Notes under the pieces: generated by a model
What the model was told of the DNA's origin: nothing
The model's input: only the letters and a program-made list of their open reading frames with translations
Databases searched by the model: none
Source of the DNA: Candidatus Latescibacterota bacterium
GTDB taxonomy: Bacteria > Latescibacterota > UBA2968 > SICM01
Length of the DNA stretch: 44,106 nucleotides
Assembly (NCBI GenBank): GCA_009694805.1
Contig: SICM01000013.1
Location: forward strand, 1 to 44,106
Direction of reading: 5' to 3'
Made by a program: the position numbers and the translations under genes
Shown here: positions 1-6,578 of the stretch, in pieces
Numbering within the stretch: position 1 is the first letter of the stretch
How the letters are laid out: each line of letters starts with the position of its first letter

Positions 1-1
1 G

Positions 2-133
2 GACATTCGAAAAGAGCGGGCGTTGGACTCCACTATGATGGGCCTGCTGGGGGGGCGGACCGTCACACTCTTCTTAGCCGTGCAACGATGGGGACCTTGG
101 CAAAGACAAATCCTCATCACAGCAATTTTCTAA
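2..133 (+). CDS. possible 3' end of an unrecognised gene
   Basis: Reading frame 2 is open from the window edge to a TAA at 131-133. It ends in a hydrophobic stretch (TVTLFLAVQRWGPW) and stops 26 bp before a strong terminator hairpin, which is what the tail of a real gene would look like. About 63% of its third codon positions are G or C, more than in the competing open frame 1 (1-168), whose stop falls inside the hairpin. I recognise no family in this 43-codon piece. It could also be non-coding spacer. Confidence 0.25.
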   Translation, partial: DIRKERALDSTMMGLLGGRTVTLFLAVQRWGPWQRQILITAIF

Positions 134-159
134 CCGGACAATACTGGGACGAATGCATC

Positions 160-196
160 AAAAAAGTCTGACTTCGGAAAGAGGCCAGACTTTTTT
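160..196 (+). terminator. rho-independent terminator
   Basis: An 11-bp stem (AAAAAAGTCTG at 160-170 with CAGACTTTTTT at 186-196) encloses a 15-nt loop that can form an extra 3-bp stem. The right arm is itself the U-run. The A-rich left arm makes it a possible bidirectional terminator. It separates whatever lies at the window edge from the operon starting at 253. Nothing else is visible in 134-252 apart from the Shine-Dalgarno sequence of the next gene. Confidence 0.75.
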
Positions 197-252
197 GTTG
201 TATTTGCGAAAAGCGGTCTGTACATTGTCAGCACCTTACACAGGAGGTCTTC

Positions 253-1356
253 ATGCCCGATCTCGATCTCGATCTCGACTATCTCCCCCGAATGCCCGCC
301 CGGAAAGACTTCGGCATCGGCTGCATCGGGGCGGGGTTCATCGTGCGGGACTGCCATCTCGTCGCCTACCGGAACGCCGGGTTCAATCCCGTCGCCATCG
401 CCTCCCGGTCCCGCGCCCGGGCCGAGGAGACGGCCAGGCTGCGCAATGTCCCGAAGGTCTACGACACCAGCCAGCAGCTCCTCGACGATCCGGCGGTGGA
501 GATCGTGGACATCGCCTACCCCCCTCACGAACAGATCGGCGTCATCCGGGAGGCGGTCCGGCGCAGGGGCCACGTCAGAGGCATCCTGGCGCAGAAGCCC
601 CTCGGCGTGAGTTACGCGGAGGGGAAGGAGATCGTCCACCTCTGCGAAGAGGCCGGCATCCCCCTGGCCGTCAACCAGAACATGCGCTACGACCAGTCCA
701 TCCGGGCCCTCAAATGCCTCCTCGACCGGGGCGTCCTCGGCGAGCCGGTCCTCGCCACGATTGAGATGCGCGCCATCCCCCACTGGATGCCCTGGCAGCA
801 GGACTACGACTGGCTCACCCTCCGCATCATGAGCATCCACCACCTGGACGCCTTCCGGTTCCTGTTCGGCGACCCGGAACGCATCTTCTGCAGTGCGCGA
901 AAAGACCCCCGCACGAAGTTCGACCACCGGGACGGCATCTGCCTCTACATCATAGAGTACGCCGGCGGCCTCCGCTGCGCCGCCTGGGACGACGTCTGGA
1001 CCGGCCCGGCGCGGGAGGGCGCGGAGAAGGACATCTACATCAAATGGCGCGTGGAGGGGACGGACGGCCTGGCCTGGGGGACCATCGGCTGGCCCGATTA
1101 CCCCAGTCCTTCGGCCAGTACCCTGCACTTCACGACGAACCGGAGGCCGGGCTACTGGTTTCATCCCCGCTGGACGCAGGTCTGGTTCCCCGACGCCTTC
1201 GAGGGGACGATGGCACAGCTCCTGTGCGCCGTCGAAACCGGGACGGAGCCGGAGATCTCTGGACGAGACAACCTGAAGACCCTGGCCCTGGTCGACGCGG
1301 CCTACCAATCCCTCGACGAGGGCCGGGCCGTGGCGATCCGCGAGATCACAGGATAA
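253..1356 (+). CDS. Gfo/Idh/MocA family oxidoreductase
   Basis: A 367-residue NAD(P)-dependent dehydrogenase of the glucose-fructose oxidoreductase / inositol dehydrogenase / MocA family, presumably cytosolic and acting on a sugar or cyclitol. The N-terminal Rossmann fold shows GCIGAGFI at residues 23-30. The family's EKP motif appears as QKP near residue 114 (LAQKPLG), a variant seen in some members. The start is fixed by AGGAGG about 6 bp upstream. The acidic lead-in DLDLDLDY comes from three hexamers GATCTC. It is the first gene of a three-gene operon: 11 bp separate it from the TIM-barrel isomerase, with a cupin after that. The grouping suggests catabolism of one particular sugar or cyclitol, but the substrate cannot be read from the sequence. 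Confidence 0.9.
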   Translation: MPDLDLDLDYLPRMPARKDFGIGCIGAGFIVRDCHLVAYRNAGFNPVAIASRSRARAEETARLRNVPKVYDTSQQLLDDPAVEIVDIAYPPHEQIGVIREAVRRRGHVRGILAQKPLGVSYAEGKEIVHLCEEAGIPLAVNQNMRYDQSIRALKCLLDRGVLGEPVLATIEMRAIPHWMPWQQDYDWLTLRIMSIHHLDAFRFLFGDPERIFCSARKDPRTKFDHRDGICLYIIEYAGGLRCAAWDDVWTGPAREGAEKDIYIKWRVEGTDGLAWGTIGWPDYPSPSASTLHFTTNRRPGYWFHPRWTQVWFPDAFEGTMAQLLCAVETGTEPEISGRDNLKTLALVDAAYQSLDEGRAVAIREITG

Positions 1357-1367
1357 GGAGATCTGTC

Positions 1368-2189
1368 ATGAAACTGGGGCTCATCAACTCCGCGTGGGTG
1401 CAGGCCGGGCAGGAGACCGCGTTCGGCATCCGGAAGACGAAGGAGATCGGGTTCGACACCATCGACATCTTCGCCGACCCGTTCGACCTGGACGTGCAGG
1501 AGAAGCGCCTGATCATCGACACGGCCGAGGCGTGCGGCCTGCCGATCGTCTCCGTGGCCTGCGTGGCCCTGGGGCTGATCGACTTCAACCCCTCCGTACA
1601 GCAGTTCCACCTGGACCGCGCCACGCAGTACCTCGACCTCTGCTACGAATTCCGGGCGAAGAACCTCCTCCTCGTCCTCGGCGAGTACGTCTGGCAGCAG
1701 GAGGTGATCCCCCCGGAGGACCAGTGGGCGTCTGCCGTGGAGGGCCTGCAGGCCCTCGGCGAGTACGCGGAGACTCTCGGCCTGGAGATCGCCATCGAGC
1801 TGGAGCCGTTCCACGCCTCGCTCATCAACAGCGTCGAGAACATGGTGAGGTTCCTCGACGACGTGGACAGCCCGGTCGTGAAGGCCAACTGCGACATCTC
1901 CCACCTCCACCTCGTCCACGCCCCCTTCGCCGACGTACAGAAGCTCGCGGGCCGGATCGCCCACGTCCACCTGTCCGACTGCGACGGGAAGCGGCACGGG
2001 GACCTGCCTCCGGGCCGGGGGAACACGCCGATTTACGAGTACCTGTCCCAGATTCAGAAGACCGGCTTCGACGGCGTCGTGAGCCTTGAACTCGAATATT
2101 CCCCGGACCCCGACCGGATCGTCGAATGGGTCGAGGAGGCCTACCGGGAGACCGACACGATCATGAAAGCCGTCGGCTGTCGAATTTGA
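1368..2189 (+). CDS. sugar phosphate isomerase/epimerase (xylose isomerase-like TIM barrel)
   Basis: A 273-residue single-domain TIM barrel of the AP-endonuclease 2 / xylose-isomerase-like superfamily. Likely metal ligands are in the expected order: the Glu of AIELEPF near residue 144, the Asp/His pair in NCDISHLHL, the HVHLSDCDG segment near 198-206 and the Glu of SLELEY near 240. The start ATG has AAGGAG 8 bp upstream, overlapping the end of the preceding dehydrogenase gene. The open frame continues upstream inside that gene, so a longer start is possible but not needed. Proteins of this type commonly isomerise or epimerise the ketose or inosose made by a neighbouring Gfo/Idh/MocA dehydrogenase; here that is inferred from the operon. 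Confidence 0.88.
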   Translation: MKLGLINSAWVQAGQETAFGIRKTKEIGFDTIDIFADPFDLDVQEKRLIIDTAEACGLPIVSVACVALGLIDFNPSVQQFHLDRATQYLDLCYEFRAKNLLLVLGEYVWQQEVIPPEDQWASAVEGLQALGEYAETLGLEIAIELEPFHASLINSVENMVRFLDDVDSPVVKANCDISHLHLVHAPFADVQKLAGRIAHVHLSDCDGKRHGDLPPGRGNTPIYEYLSQIQKTGFDGVVSLELEYSPDPDRIVEWVEEAYRETDTIMKAVGCRI

Positions 2190-2209
2190 CCTTTTCCGGA
2201 GAATGACCC

Positions 2210-2578
2210 ATGCCCTTCATCGACCTCTCCCAAATCCAGCGTCTTGAACTCGCCCCCGGCATCCACATCCGCGCCCCGTTCGGCCAGAACCTCATGCTCT
2301 CCTACCTGGAGATGGAGGAGGGCACGGTCGTGCCCACGCACAGCCATCCGCACGAGCAGGGGGGCATCCTCCTCTCCGGGCGCATGGAGCTGACCATCGG
2401 GGACGAGACCCGGGTCGTGGAGGCCGGGTCCCTCTTCATCATCCCGCCCAACACCCCCCACAGGGCCGCGCCCGTGGGCGGCCCCATCGCGCTCCTCGAC
2501 TGCTTCAGCCCGGTGCGCGAGGATTACGCGAAGCACTTCAACCGATACGTCCCCACGGCCACGCAGAGGAAAGAATAG
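2210..2578 (+). CDS. cupin domain protein
   Basis: A 122-residue small beta-barrel protein. Cupin motif 1 is visible as HSHPHEQGGILLSGR (about residues 43-57, with two His and a Glu as metal ligands). Motif 2 is PPNTPHRA, with the last metal-binding His. It lies 20 bp after the isomerase gene, with GGAG ahead of its ATG, so it belongs to the same transcript. Single-domain cupins next to sugar enzymes often act as small isomerases or as sensors; no specific reaction can be assigned. Confidence 0.85.
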   Translation: MPFIDLSQIQRLELAPGIHIRAPFGQNLMLSYLEMEEGTVVPTHSHPHEQGGILLSGRMELTIGDETRVVEAGSLFIIPPNTPHRAAPVGGPIALLDCFSPVREDYAKHFNRYVPTATQRKE

Positions 2579-2588
2579 GAAAGAAGAA

Positions 2589-2684
2589 GCCCTCACCCTC
2601 CCCCTGTCTCCGGAGGCGTACACAAGATACCCCCTCCCTCTCCCAGTGTTGGAAGAGGAAGGGGGTATGGGGGTGGGTGAGGGC
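2589..2684. repeat. GC-rich polypyrimidine/polypurine palindrome
   Basis: Outer arms GCCCTCACC (2589-2597) and GGTGAGGGC (2676-2684) enclose a second imperfect inverted repeat (ATACCCCCTCCCTCTCC near 2627 against GGAAGAGGAAGGGGGTAT near 2651-2668). It lies between convergent genes, so it can act as a terminator for both. Similar C-rich/G-rich palindromes lie near 22976, 35790 and 40868. Confidence 0.7.
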
Positions 2685-2686
2685 CT

Positions 2687-2775
2687 GTTGCCTATTGCCT
2701 GCCCCTTTTACCTTCTACCTTCATCTGCGTCCATCTGCGCTTATCTGCGGATCACGCCTTCTGCCTTCTGCCTTC
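2687..2775. repeat. short-period repeat cluster (7-bp and 10-bp units)
   Basis: A run of different short tandem repeats: GTTGCCTATTGCCTG (2687-2701), TACCTTCTACCTTC (about 2710-2723), three copies of ATCTGCG spaced 10 bp apart (2723, 2733, 2743), and GCCTTCT-type heptamers at 2756-2775. They fill the gap up to the stop codon of the next gene. See the findings on heptamer arrays. Confidence 0.75.
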
Positions 2776-5115
2776 CTACGGCTCCGTCCCCGTCAGCTTC
2801 GCCAGGGCCTGCCGGAACTGCTCCCTCCCGGACGGGACCACCACCTCCCGGTTGTTGAACACGAAGGCGAGGTCCCCCTTCAGCTCCAGCCCCTTCACGA
2901 GCTGAGCCTCTTCCATGACCAGCTTCACGCCCAGCGCCCCCTGCGCGGCATCCCGGACCTTCACCGGGTCGATGCCCAGCTTCCGGGCCCCCTCCTCCCA
3001 GTAGGAACTCCCCGCCTCCGCGCACCGGGCCTTGAAATAGTCGATGTAGCGGTCGGGATACAGCGCCCGGATGACCGCCTGCCGCGCGCTCTCCTCCAGG
3101 TCGAACCGGCCCCCCGGCGCATCCGCGCTGTCCTCGCTGCGCACCATGTAATGGAAGGAGATGTCCGGACGCTTCGGCGCCCGCTCCAGCATGTCCAGAA
3201 CCTCCCGCGCGATCCCGCACGCGTGCGGAGACGTGGGCGACAGATAGATGTCGAGCGTGCCCGCCCGGAACGGCCTCCCCACGCGGACCGTGGCCCCCGC
3301 CCCCTCGCCGTCAATCACGTAGTCCGCCCCGGAGCGGCGGAACGTCTTGGACGTCCGCTCGAAGTTGATGGCGTCGGCCACGCGGGCGTCGAACAGGTAA
3401 GCGGGCAGCATCCGGAGGCCGTGACTGGCGATCAGCGCCCTGCCCCGCTCCGTCGCCCCCTCGACCCGTTCCACCTCCACGCCGGGGAACGTGGTCTTCA
3501 GGAATGTCAGCACCTCCGCCTCGCGGGAGAAGAGGCTCCCGGCATCGTAGACCACCGTCAGCGCCACGGCGGTGTCCTTCCGGAACACGCACTGCGCGGA
3601 CGGCTTCCCCGCGTCCTGGCACGTCCCCACGAACCCCGATTTGAGGCAGTCCGCGTCCGACCCGCAGGCCGGCAGGGTCGCGCACGCCGGGGGCATGCCC
3701 TTCGGCGAATATCTGCCGCAGATCGCCCGCAGCAGGGCCTGCCGCTCCACGCGCCCCGGATACGGCCGGTTGTTGATGATCAGCGTGGGCGTCCGGTCGA
3801 TCCGCAGCCGTCCCGTCCGGTAGAGGTGGGACCGGAGTTCCGCCTCGGCCTTCCCCGAAGCCACGTAGCGCAGGACCGCAGCCGTGTCGATCCCCGCGGC
3901 CTGGTCCCACCGCATCCGCCCCCCGCCCCGGCTCAGGAGATAGGTCCAGGCCCGGTCCGGCGCCAGCCGCTGGACCGCGATCTGCCGGAGGTCCTCCGTC
4001 ACCTCCTCAGGCCCGTGCATGCTGGTCAGCCTCCCCTGCGCGTCCTCCCCCACCAGGTAGTAGAAACGGACGTCCAGCCGGTCGCCCAGCGCCTTCGTCA
4101 CCTCGTAAATCTCCTTCTCCGCGTCGGCGCAGTAGGGGCACTCCCCCATCCCGTAGAGGTCCAGCCTCACCCGTGCCCCCGCCGCCGCGCGCCGCTCGAA
4201 CGCCTCCACCTCCGGGGCGATCTCCGGGTCATCCGCCACCTCCCGCCCCAGGTCGATCAGCGAGGCCCGCCGGGCCTTCACCTTCCCGTCCTCCCCCAGG
4301 ACCACGTCCACCCGGCCGAGTTGCCGGCCCTGGTAGGCGAACTGCACCATCAGCGTCTGGCCGATCTGAGCCTCCGAATCCCCGCCGCTCCGGCGATGGC
4401 CGTTGATCAGCACGTCGATGCCCGGAACCTTCTGCGCGACCAGGGCCGAGCCCGACTCCCCCAGGTGGGAGAGCGCCACGATCAGATCGACCTTCGGCCT
4501 CAATGCCTTCACCGCCTGCGCCGCGGCCGCCACCGGATCGAGCGCCTTCAGCCCCTCCGCCGCCTCCCGAAAATCCCCCTCGTGGACCTCCCGCGTCGTC
4601 AGCCCGACCAGCCCCACCCTCACGCCCCCGACCTCTTTGATCCGGTACGCCGGCATCAGCGCCGCGCCCGTCCTCGCATCCACCAGATTGGCCGACAGGA
4701 ACGGGGCCGTTCCCGCCTGTTGCTTCAGGAACGCCGGCCCGAACGCCAGCTCCTCGTCCCCCACACAGACCGCGTCGTAGCCCATCCGCCCCATCGCCCG
4801 CACCGTCATCTCCGTCCGCTCCCGGTCCAGCGCCTCCCCCATCGTGTACTCGTCGTAGAACCCCCCCGCGAAGGCCCCCCCCACGTCCACCAGCAGGGCG
4901 TCCGGATAGTCGCGCCGGACCCGCTTCACCATCGTCATCCGCCGCGCCAGCCCCCCCATCGGCTCCACCGGGCAGTCGCACGGCCCCAGCATCGCGTGCG
5001 TCTCGCCCGTGAACAGGATCGTCACCGTCTTCGCCTCCGCCGCAGAGGCAAAAAGCATCTCGCCGCAGAGGACACACAGAACGCAGAGCATTTTCAAGCG
5101 GATTTTCATGACCAT
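2776..5115 (-). CDS. exported UshA-like metallophosphatase-fold protein fused to thioredoxin-like domains
   Basis: About 779 residues. Residues 1-28 form a signal peptide (cleavage likely after AEA), so the protein is exported. Residues about 30-290 resemble 5'-nucleotidase/UshA-like metallophosphatases, with the PCDCP...GGLARR pattern of a divergent branch. The usual metal ligands are degraded: E38-T-H40 for DxH, GG at 79-80 for GD, GDEE at 119-122 for GNHE, and GHRR near 238 for GHxH, while LSHLG is kept near 213. A thioredoxin-like module follows with CPYC (C326/C329) and a cis-Pro motif RTPTLIINN near 441. Then come a Cys-rich linker and two more thioredoxin-like segments, one without cysteines (DAGSLFS) and one with PHACG near 632. 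The ATG at 5115 has GAGGT 5 bp upstream; TTG at 5127 and ATG at 5109 are alternatives. Phosphatase activity is doubtful; a periplasmic redox role is inference. Confidence 0.75.
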   Translation of the reverse strand: MVMKIRLKMLCVLCVLCGEMLFASAAEAKTVTILFTGETHAMLGPCDCPVEPMGGLARRMTMVKRVRRDYPDALLVDVGGAFAGGFYDEYTMGEALDRERTEMTVRAMGRMGYDAVCVGDEELAFGPAFLKQQAGTAPFLSANLVDARTGAALMPAYRIKEVGGVRVGLVGLTTREVHEGDFREAAEGLKALDPVAAAAQAVKALRPKVDLIVALSHLGESGSALVAQKVPGIDVLINGHRRSGGDSEAQIGQTLMVQFAYQGRQLGRVDVVLGEDGKVKARRASLIDLGREVADDPEIAPEVEAFERRAAAGARVRLDLYGMGECPYCADAEKEIYEVTKALGDRLDVRFYYLVGEDAQGRLTSMHGPEEVTEDLRQIAVQRLAPDRAWTYLLSRGGGRMRWDQAAGIDTAAVLRYVASGKAEAELRSHLYRTGRLRIDRTPTLIINNRPYPGRVERQALLRAICGRYSPKGMPPACATLPACGSDADCLKSGFVGTCQDAGKPSAQCVFRKDTAVALTVVYDAGSLFSREAEVLTFLKTTFPGVEVERVEGATERGRALIASHGLRMLPAYLFDARVADAINFERTSKTFRRSGADYVIDGEGAGATVRVGRPFRAGTLDIYLSPTSPHACGIAREVLDMLERAPKRPDISFHYMVRSEDSADAPGGRFDLEESARQAVIRALYPDRYIDYFKARCAEAGSSYWEEGARKLGIDPVKVRDAAQGALGVKLVMEEAQLVKGLELKGDLAFVFNNREVVVPSGREQFRQALAKLTGTEP
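5039..5095 (-). repeat. repeat-like DNA encoding the signal peptide
   Basis: On the minus strand this stretch reads as near-copies of CTCTGCG / CTCTGCGGCG-type words (CTCTGCGTTCTGTGTGTCCT, then CTCTGCGGCGAG, then CCTCTGCGGCGGAG). Runs of this kind are common as dispersed intergenic repeats in many bacterial genomes; that statement is from memory. Here they are translated as the hydrophobic MLCVLCVLCGEMLFASA part of the signal peptide. Confidence 0.45.
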
Positions 5116-5329
5116 TCTTGACCTCAAGAGACTTATCCTCCCGGCCTCCTCTCCTGAAGGAAAAGAGGAGCCTGTTTGTCTAAACGACCAGAAGGCGCGA
5201 CGTCCCGGCTTTCAAGCAGGAGGTTCGTTCAGGCAAGGTGGGGTACGAGCGATGCGAAACAGCGCGGGGGTGCGGTGGAAGGGGCTCGTCCTACCACAGG
5301 ATCAAGATTACACAGCCTGAACGAAGTAC

Positions 5330-5411
5330 GGCGCGCCAAAGCCCCTCGCGGCGTCTGAGCGAGCGTGCTTCTTTTGCCCCACTTTTCTTGCACGAGCAAG
5401 AAAAGTGGGAA
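5330..5411. repeat. dispersed repeat, copy 1 (short), with conserved hairpin
   Basis: The copy runs from GGCGCGCC (5330) to the hairpin CCCACTTTTCTTG (5378-5390) / CAAGAAAAGTGGG (5397-5409) with loop CACGAG. The same sequence recurs at 18128-18305 and 38123-38299, always in this orientation. This copy lacks the left half that the other two share. The rest of the 5116-5476 spacer holds no gene that I can support; open frames there are products of the repeat. Confidence 0.85.
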
Positions 5412-5476
5412 AGCGGCAGGAAGGGCTGGAAGCGGCAGGGAACGGAATACGATGCGGGTATAAACCATTTATCAGA

Positions 5477-6100
5477 TCAGGACAAAAACGCCGCCGGCCC
5501 GGAAGCCCACAGGAGGCGCACGAACTTGCGGCCATAGGCGAGCGCGGACACCGCGATGCAACCGATGACCAGACCGACCGCATACAGGCTGTAGGGCGGA
5601 GGGAGGATGAAGCAGAGAATCAGCCCCACCGACGCGACCAGCGTCGTCGTCCGCCCCCACCGGTCCGCCGGAAAGACCAGCCCCCGGCGCAGGAAGATGA
5701 CGACCGCCCCGGCGAACACGAGGAGATCCTTGACCACGACCACCGCCGCCATCCAGACCGGCAGCCCCTTGAACATCGCGCCCATGACCGCCAGGGAGCT
5801 GGTCAGGAGCTTGTCCGCCGTGGGGTCCAGCATCAGGCCCAGTTGCGTCTTGAGGCCTTGCCGCCGGGCGACGTAGCCGTCCAGAAAGTCCGTGGACAGG
5901 GCGACCACGATCAGGGCGAAAGCGAACCCCTCGTAGAACGGCGCGCCCTGGCGGAGACAGAGGTAGATGGCCGGGATCGGGAGCACCCGCGCCAGGGTCA
6001 GGAGGTTCGGCAGCGCCGTGAGCTGCTTCCGGAATCCGACTGCCAGCTCCTGTTCGTCAGAGGGCGACTTCGCCCACGGTTGTTGAGGCAAAGGTTGCAT
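5477..6100 (-). CDS. pgsA: CDP-alcohol phosphatidyltransferase (phosphatidylglycerophosphate synthase-like)
   Basis: A 207-residue integral membrane enzyme. The CDP-alcohol phosphotransferase signature DGx2ARx8Gx3Dx3D is complete at residues 74-96 (D74, G75, A78, R79, G88, D92, D96). About five to six hydrophobic segments follow the cytosolic lead. PLPNLLTLARVLPIP-type sequence near residue 31 is where most PgsA proteins begin, so the first 28 residues are an extension or the true start is internal; no convincing Shine-Dalgarno sequence precedes the ATG. It most likely transfers glycerol 3-phosphate to CDP-diacylglycerol in phospholipid synthesis. A related acceptor such as serine or inositol phosphate cannot be excluded. 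It is the last gene of the long minus-strand block. Confidence 0.82.
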   Translation of the reverse strand: MQPLPQQPWAKSPSDEQELAVGFRKQLTALPNLLTLARVLPIPAIYLCLRQGAPFYEGFAFALIVVALSTDFLDGYVARRQGLKTQLGLMLDPTADKLLTSSLAVMGAMFKGLPVWMAAVVVVKDLLVFAGAVVIFLRRGLVFPADRWGRTTTLVASVGLILCFILPPPYSLYAVGLVIGCIAVSALAYGRKFVRLLWASGPAAFLS

Positions 6101-6130
6101 GAGAGGTCAGAATATGGGAGGAATCCCTGC

Positions 6131-6295
6131 CTACTTGCAGAGTTCGTTAGACGTAATTCTGTCAAGCGTTCGATGTCGCTTCACAGGAATGACCTTGTGT
6201 CCATTCGTGTAGATGGAGTGCTTTGCCCCTTCTCTCAAGAGAGAGAAGCCGTGGTTCTCAAAGTGCCGGATGAGATCTCGACGCTTGACCGACAT
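6131..6295 (-). CDS. hicA: HicA family mRNA interferase toxin
   Basis: A short 54-residue protein that reads as a complete HicA: MSVKRRDLIRHFENHGFSLL, then EGAKHSIYTNGHKVIPVKRH. The double-stranded-RNA-binding-like fold of HicA carries one catalytic His, here the His of AKHSIYT. Its ATG overlaps the hicB stop codon by one base (TGATG at 6297-6293), so the two are translationally coupled. HicA toxins cleave mRNA when the antitoxin is lost. Its length is normal for the family (about 50-80 residues). The gene is intact. Confidence 0.85.
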   Translation of the reverse strand: MSVKRRDLIRHFENHGFSLLREGAKHSIYTNGHKVIPVKRHRTLDRITSNELCK

Positions 6296-6543
6296 CAGAT
6301 TTCCACGGCCAGCGGCTCCACCAGGAAACGACCGGACGGGATCTCTTTTTTCAGTTGACGATAGGCCGCGATCATCTCCCGGAGTGCGTCCATCAGGTTC
6401 TCACGACATTCGGCCACTGTTTTGCCTTCTGTGATGACCTCTGGCCACTCTACAAGCTGTCCCATGTAGCCCGATGGAATCTCGGTGTACTTCACAAGAT
6501 AGTTTTGCAATGTCTTGGATTTAGCCTTCCTGCGAGTGCTCAT
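6295..6543 (-). CDS. hicB: HicB family antitoxin
   Basis: An 82-residue HicB-like antitoxin. The partial RNase-H-like fold is recognisable from YLVKYTEIPSGYMGQLVEWP, VITEGKTVAECRENLMDAL and the amphipathic helix that follows. There is no room for a C-terminal ribbon-helix-helix or HTH domain, so it belongs to the short HicB type. It neutralises HicA by binding it. The order hicB then hicA is the less common arrangement. The pair is inserted between recN and pgsA, transcribed in the same direction and 35 bp after recN. Confidence 0.85.
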   Translation of the reverse strand: MSTRRKAKSKTLQNYLVKYTEIPSGYMGQLVEWPEVITEGKTVAECRENLMDALREMIAAYRQLKKEIPSGRFLVEPLAVEI

Positions 6544-6578
6544 AAAGGACTCTGCCTTTCTTCCGTCACCCCTGCCGT

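Noticed and set aside
2677-5121. Long plus-strand open frame (814 codons) opposite the metallophosphatase fusion
   Set aside because: Arg/Pro/His-rich translation without any family; it is the antisense shadow of the minus-strand gene, whose codon usage and motifs are clear.
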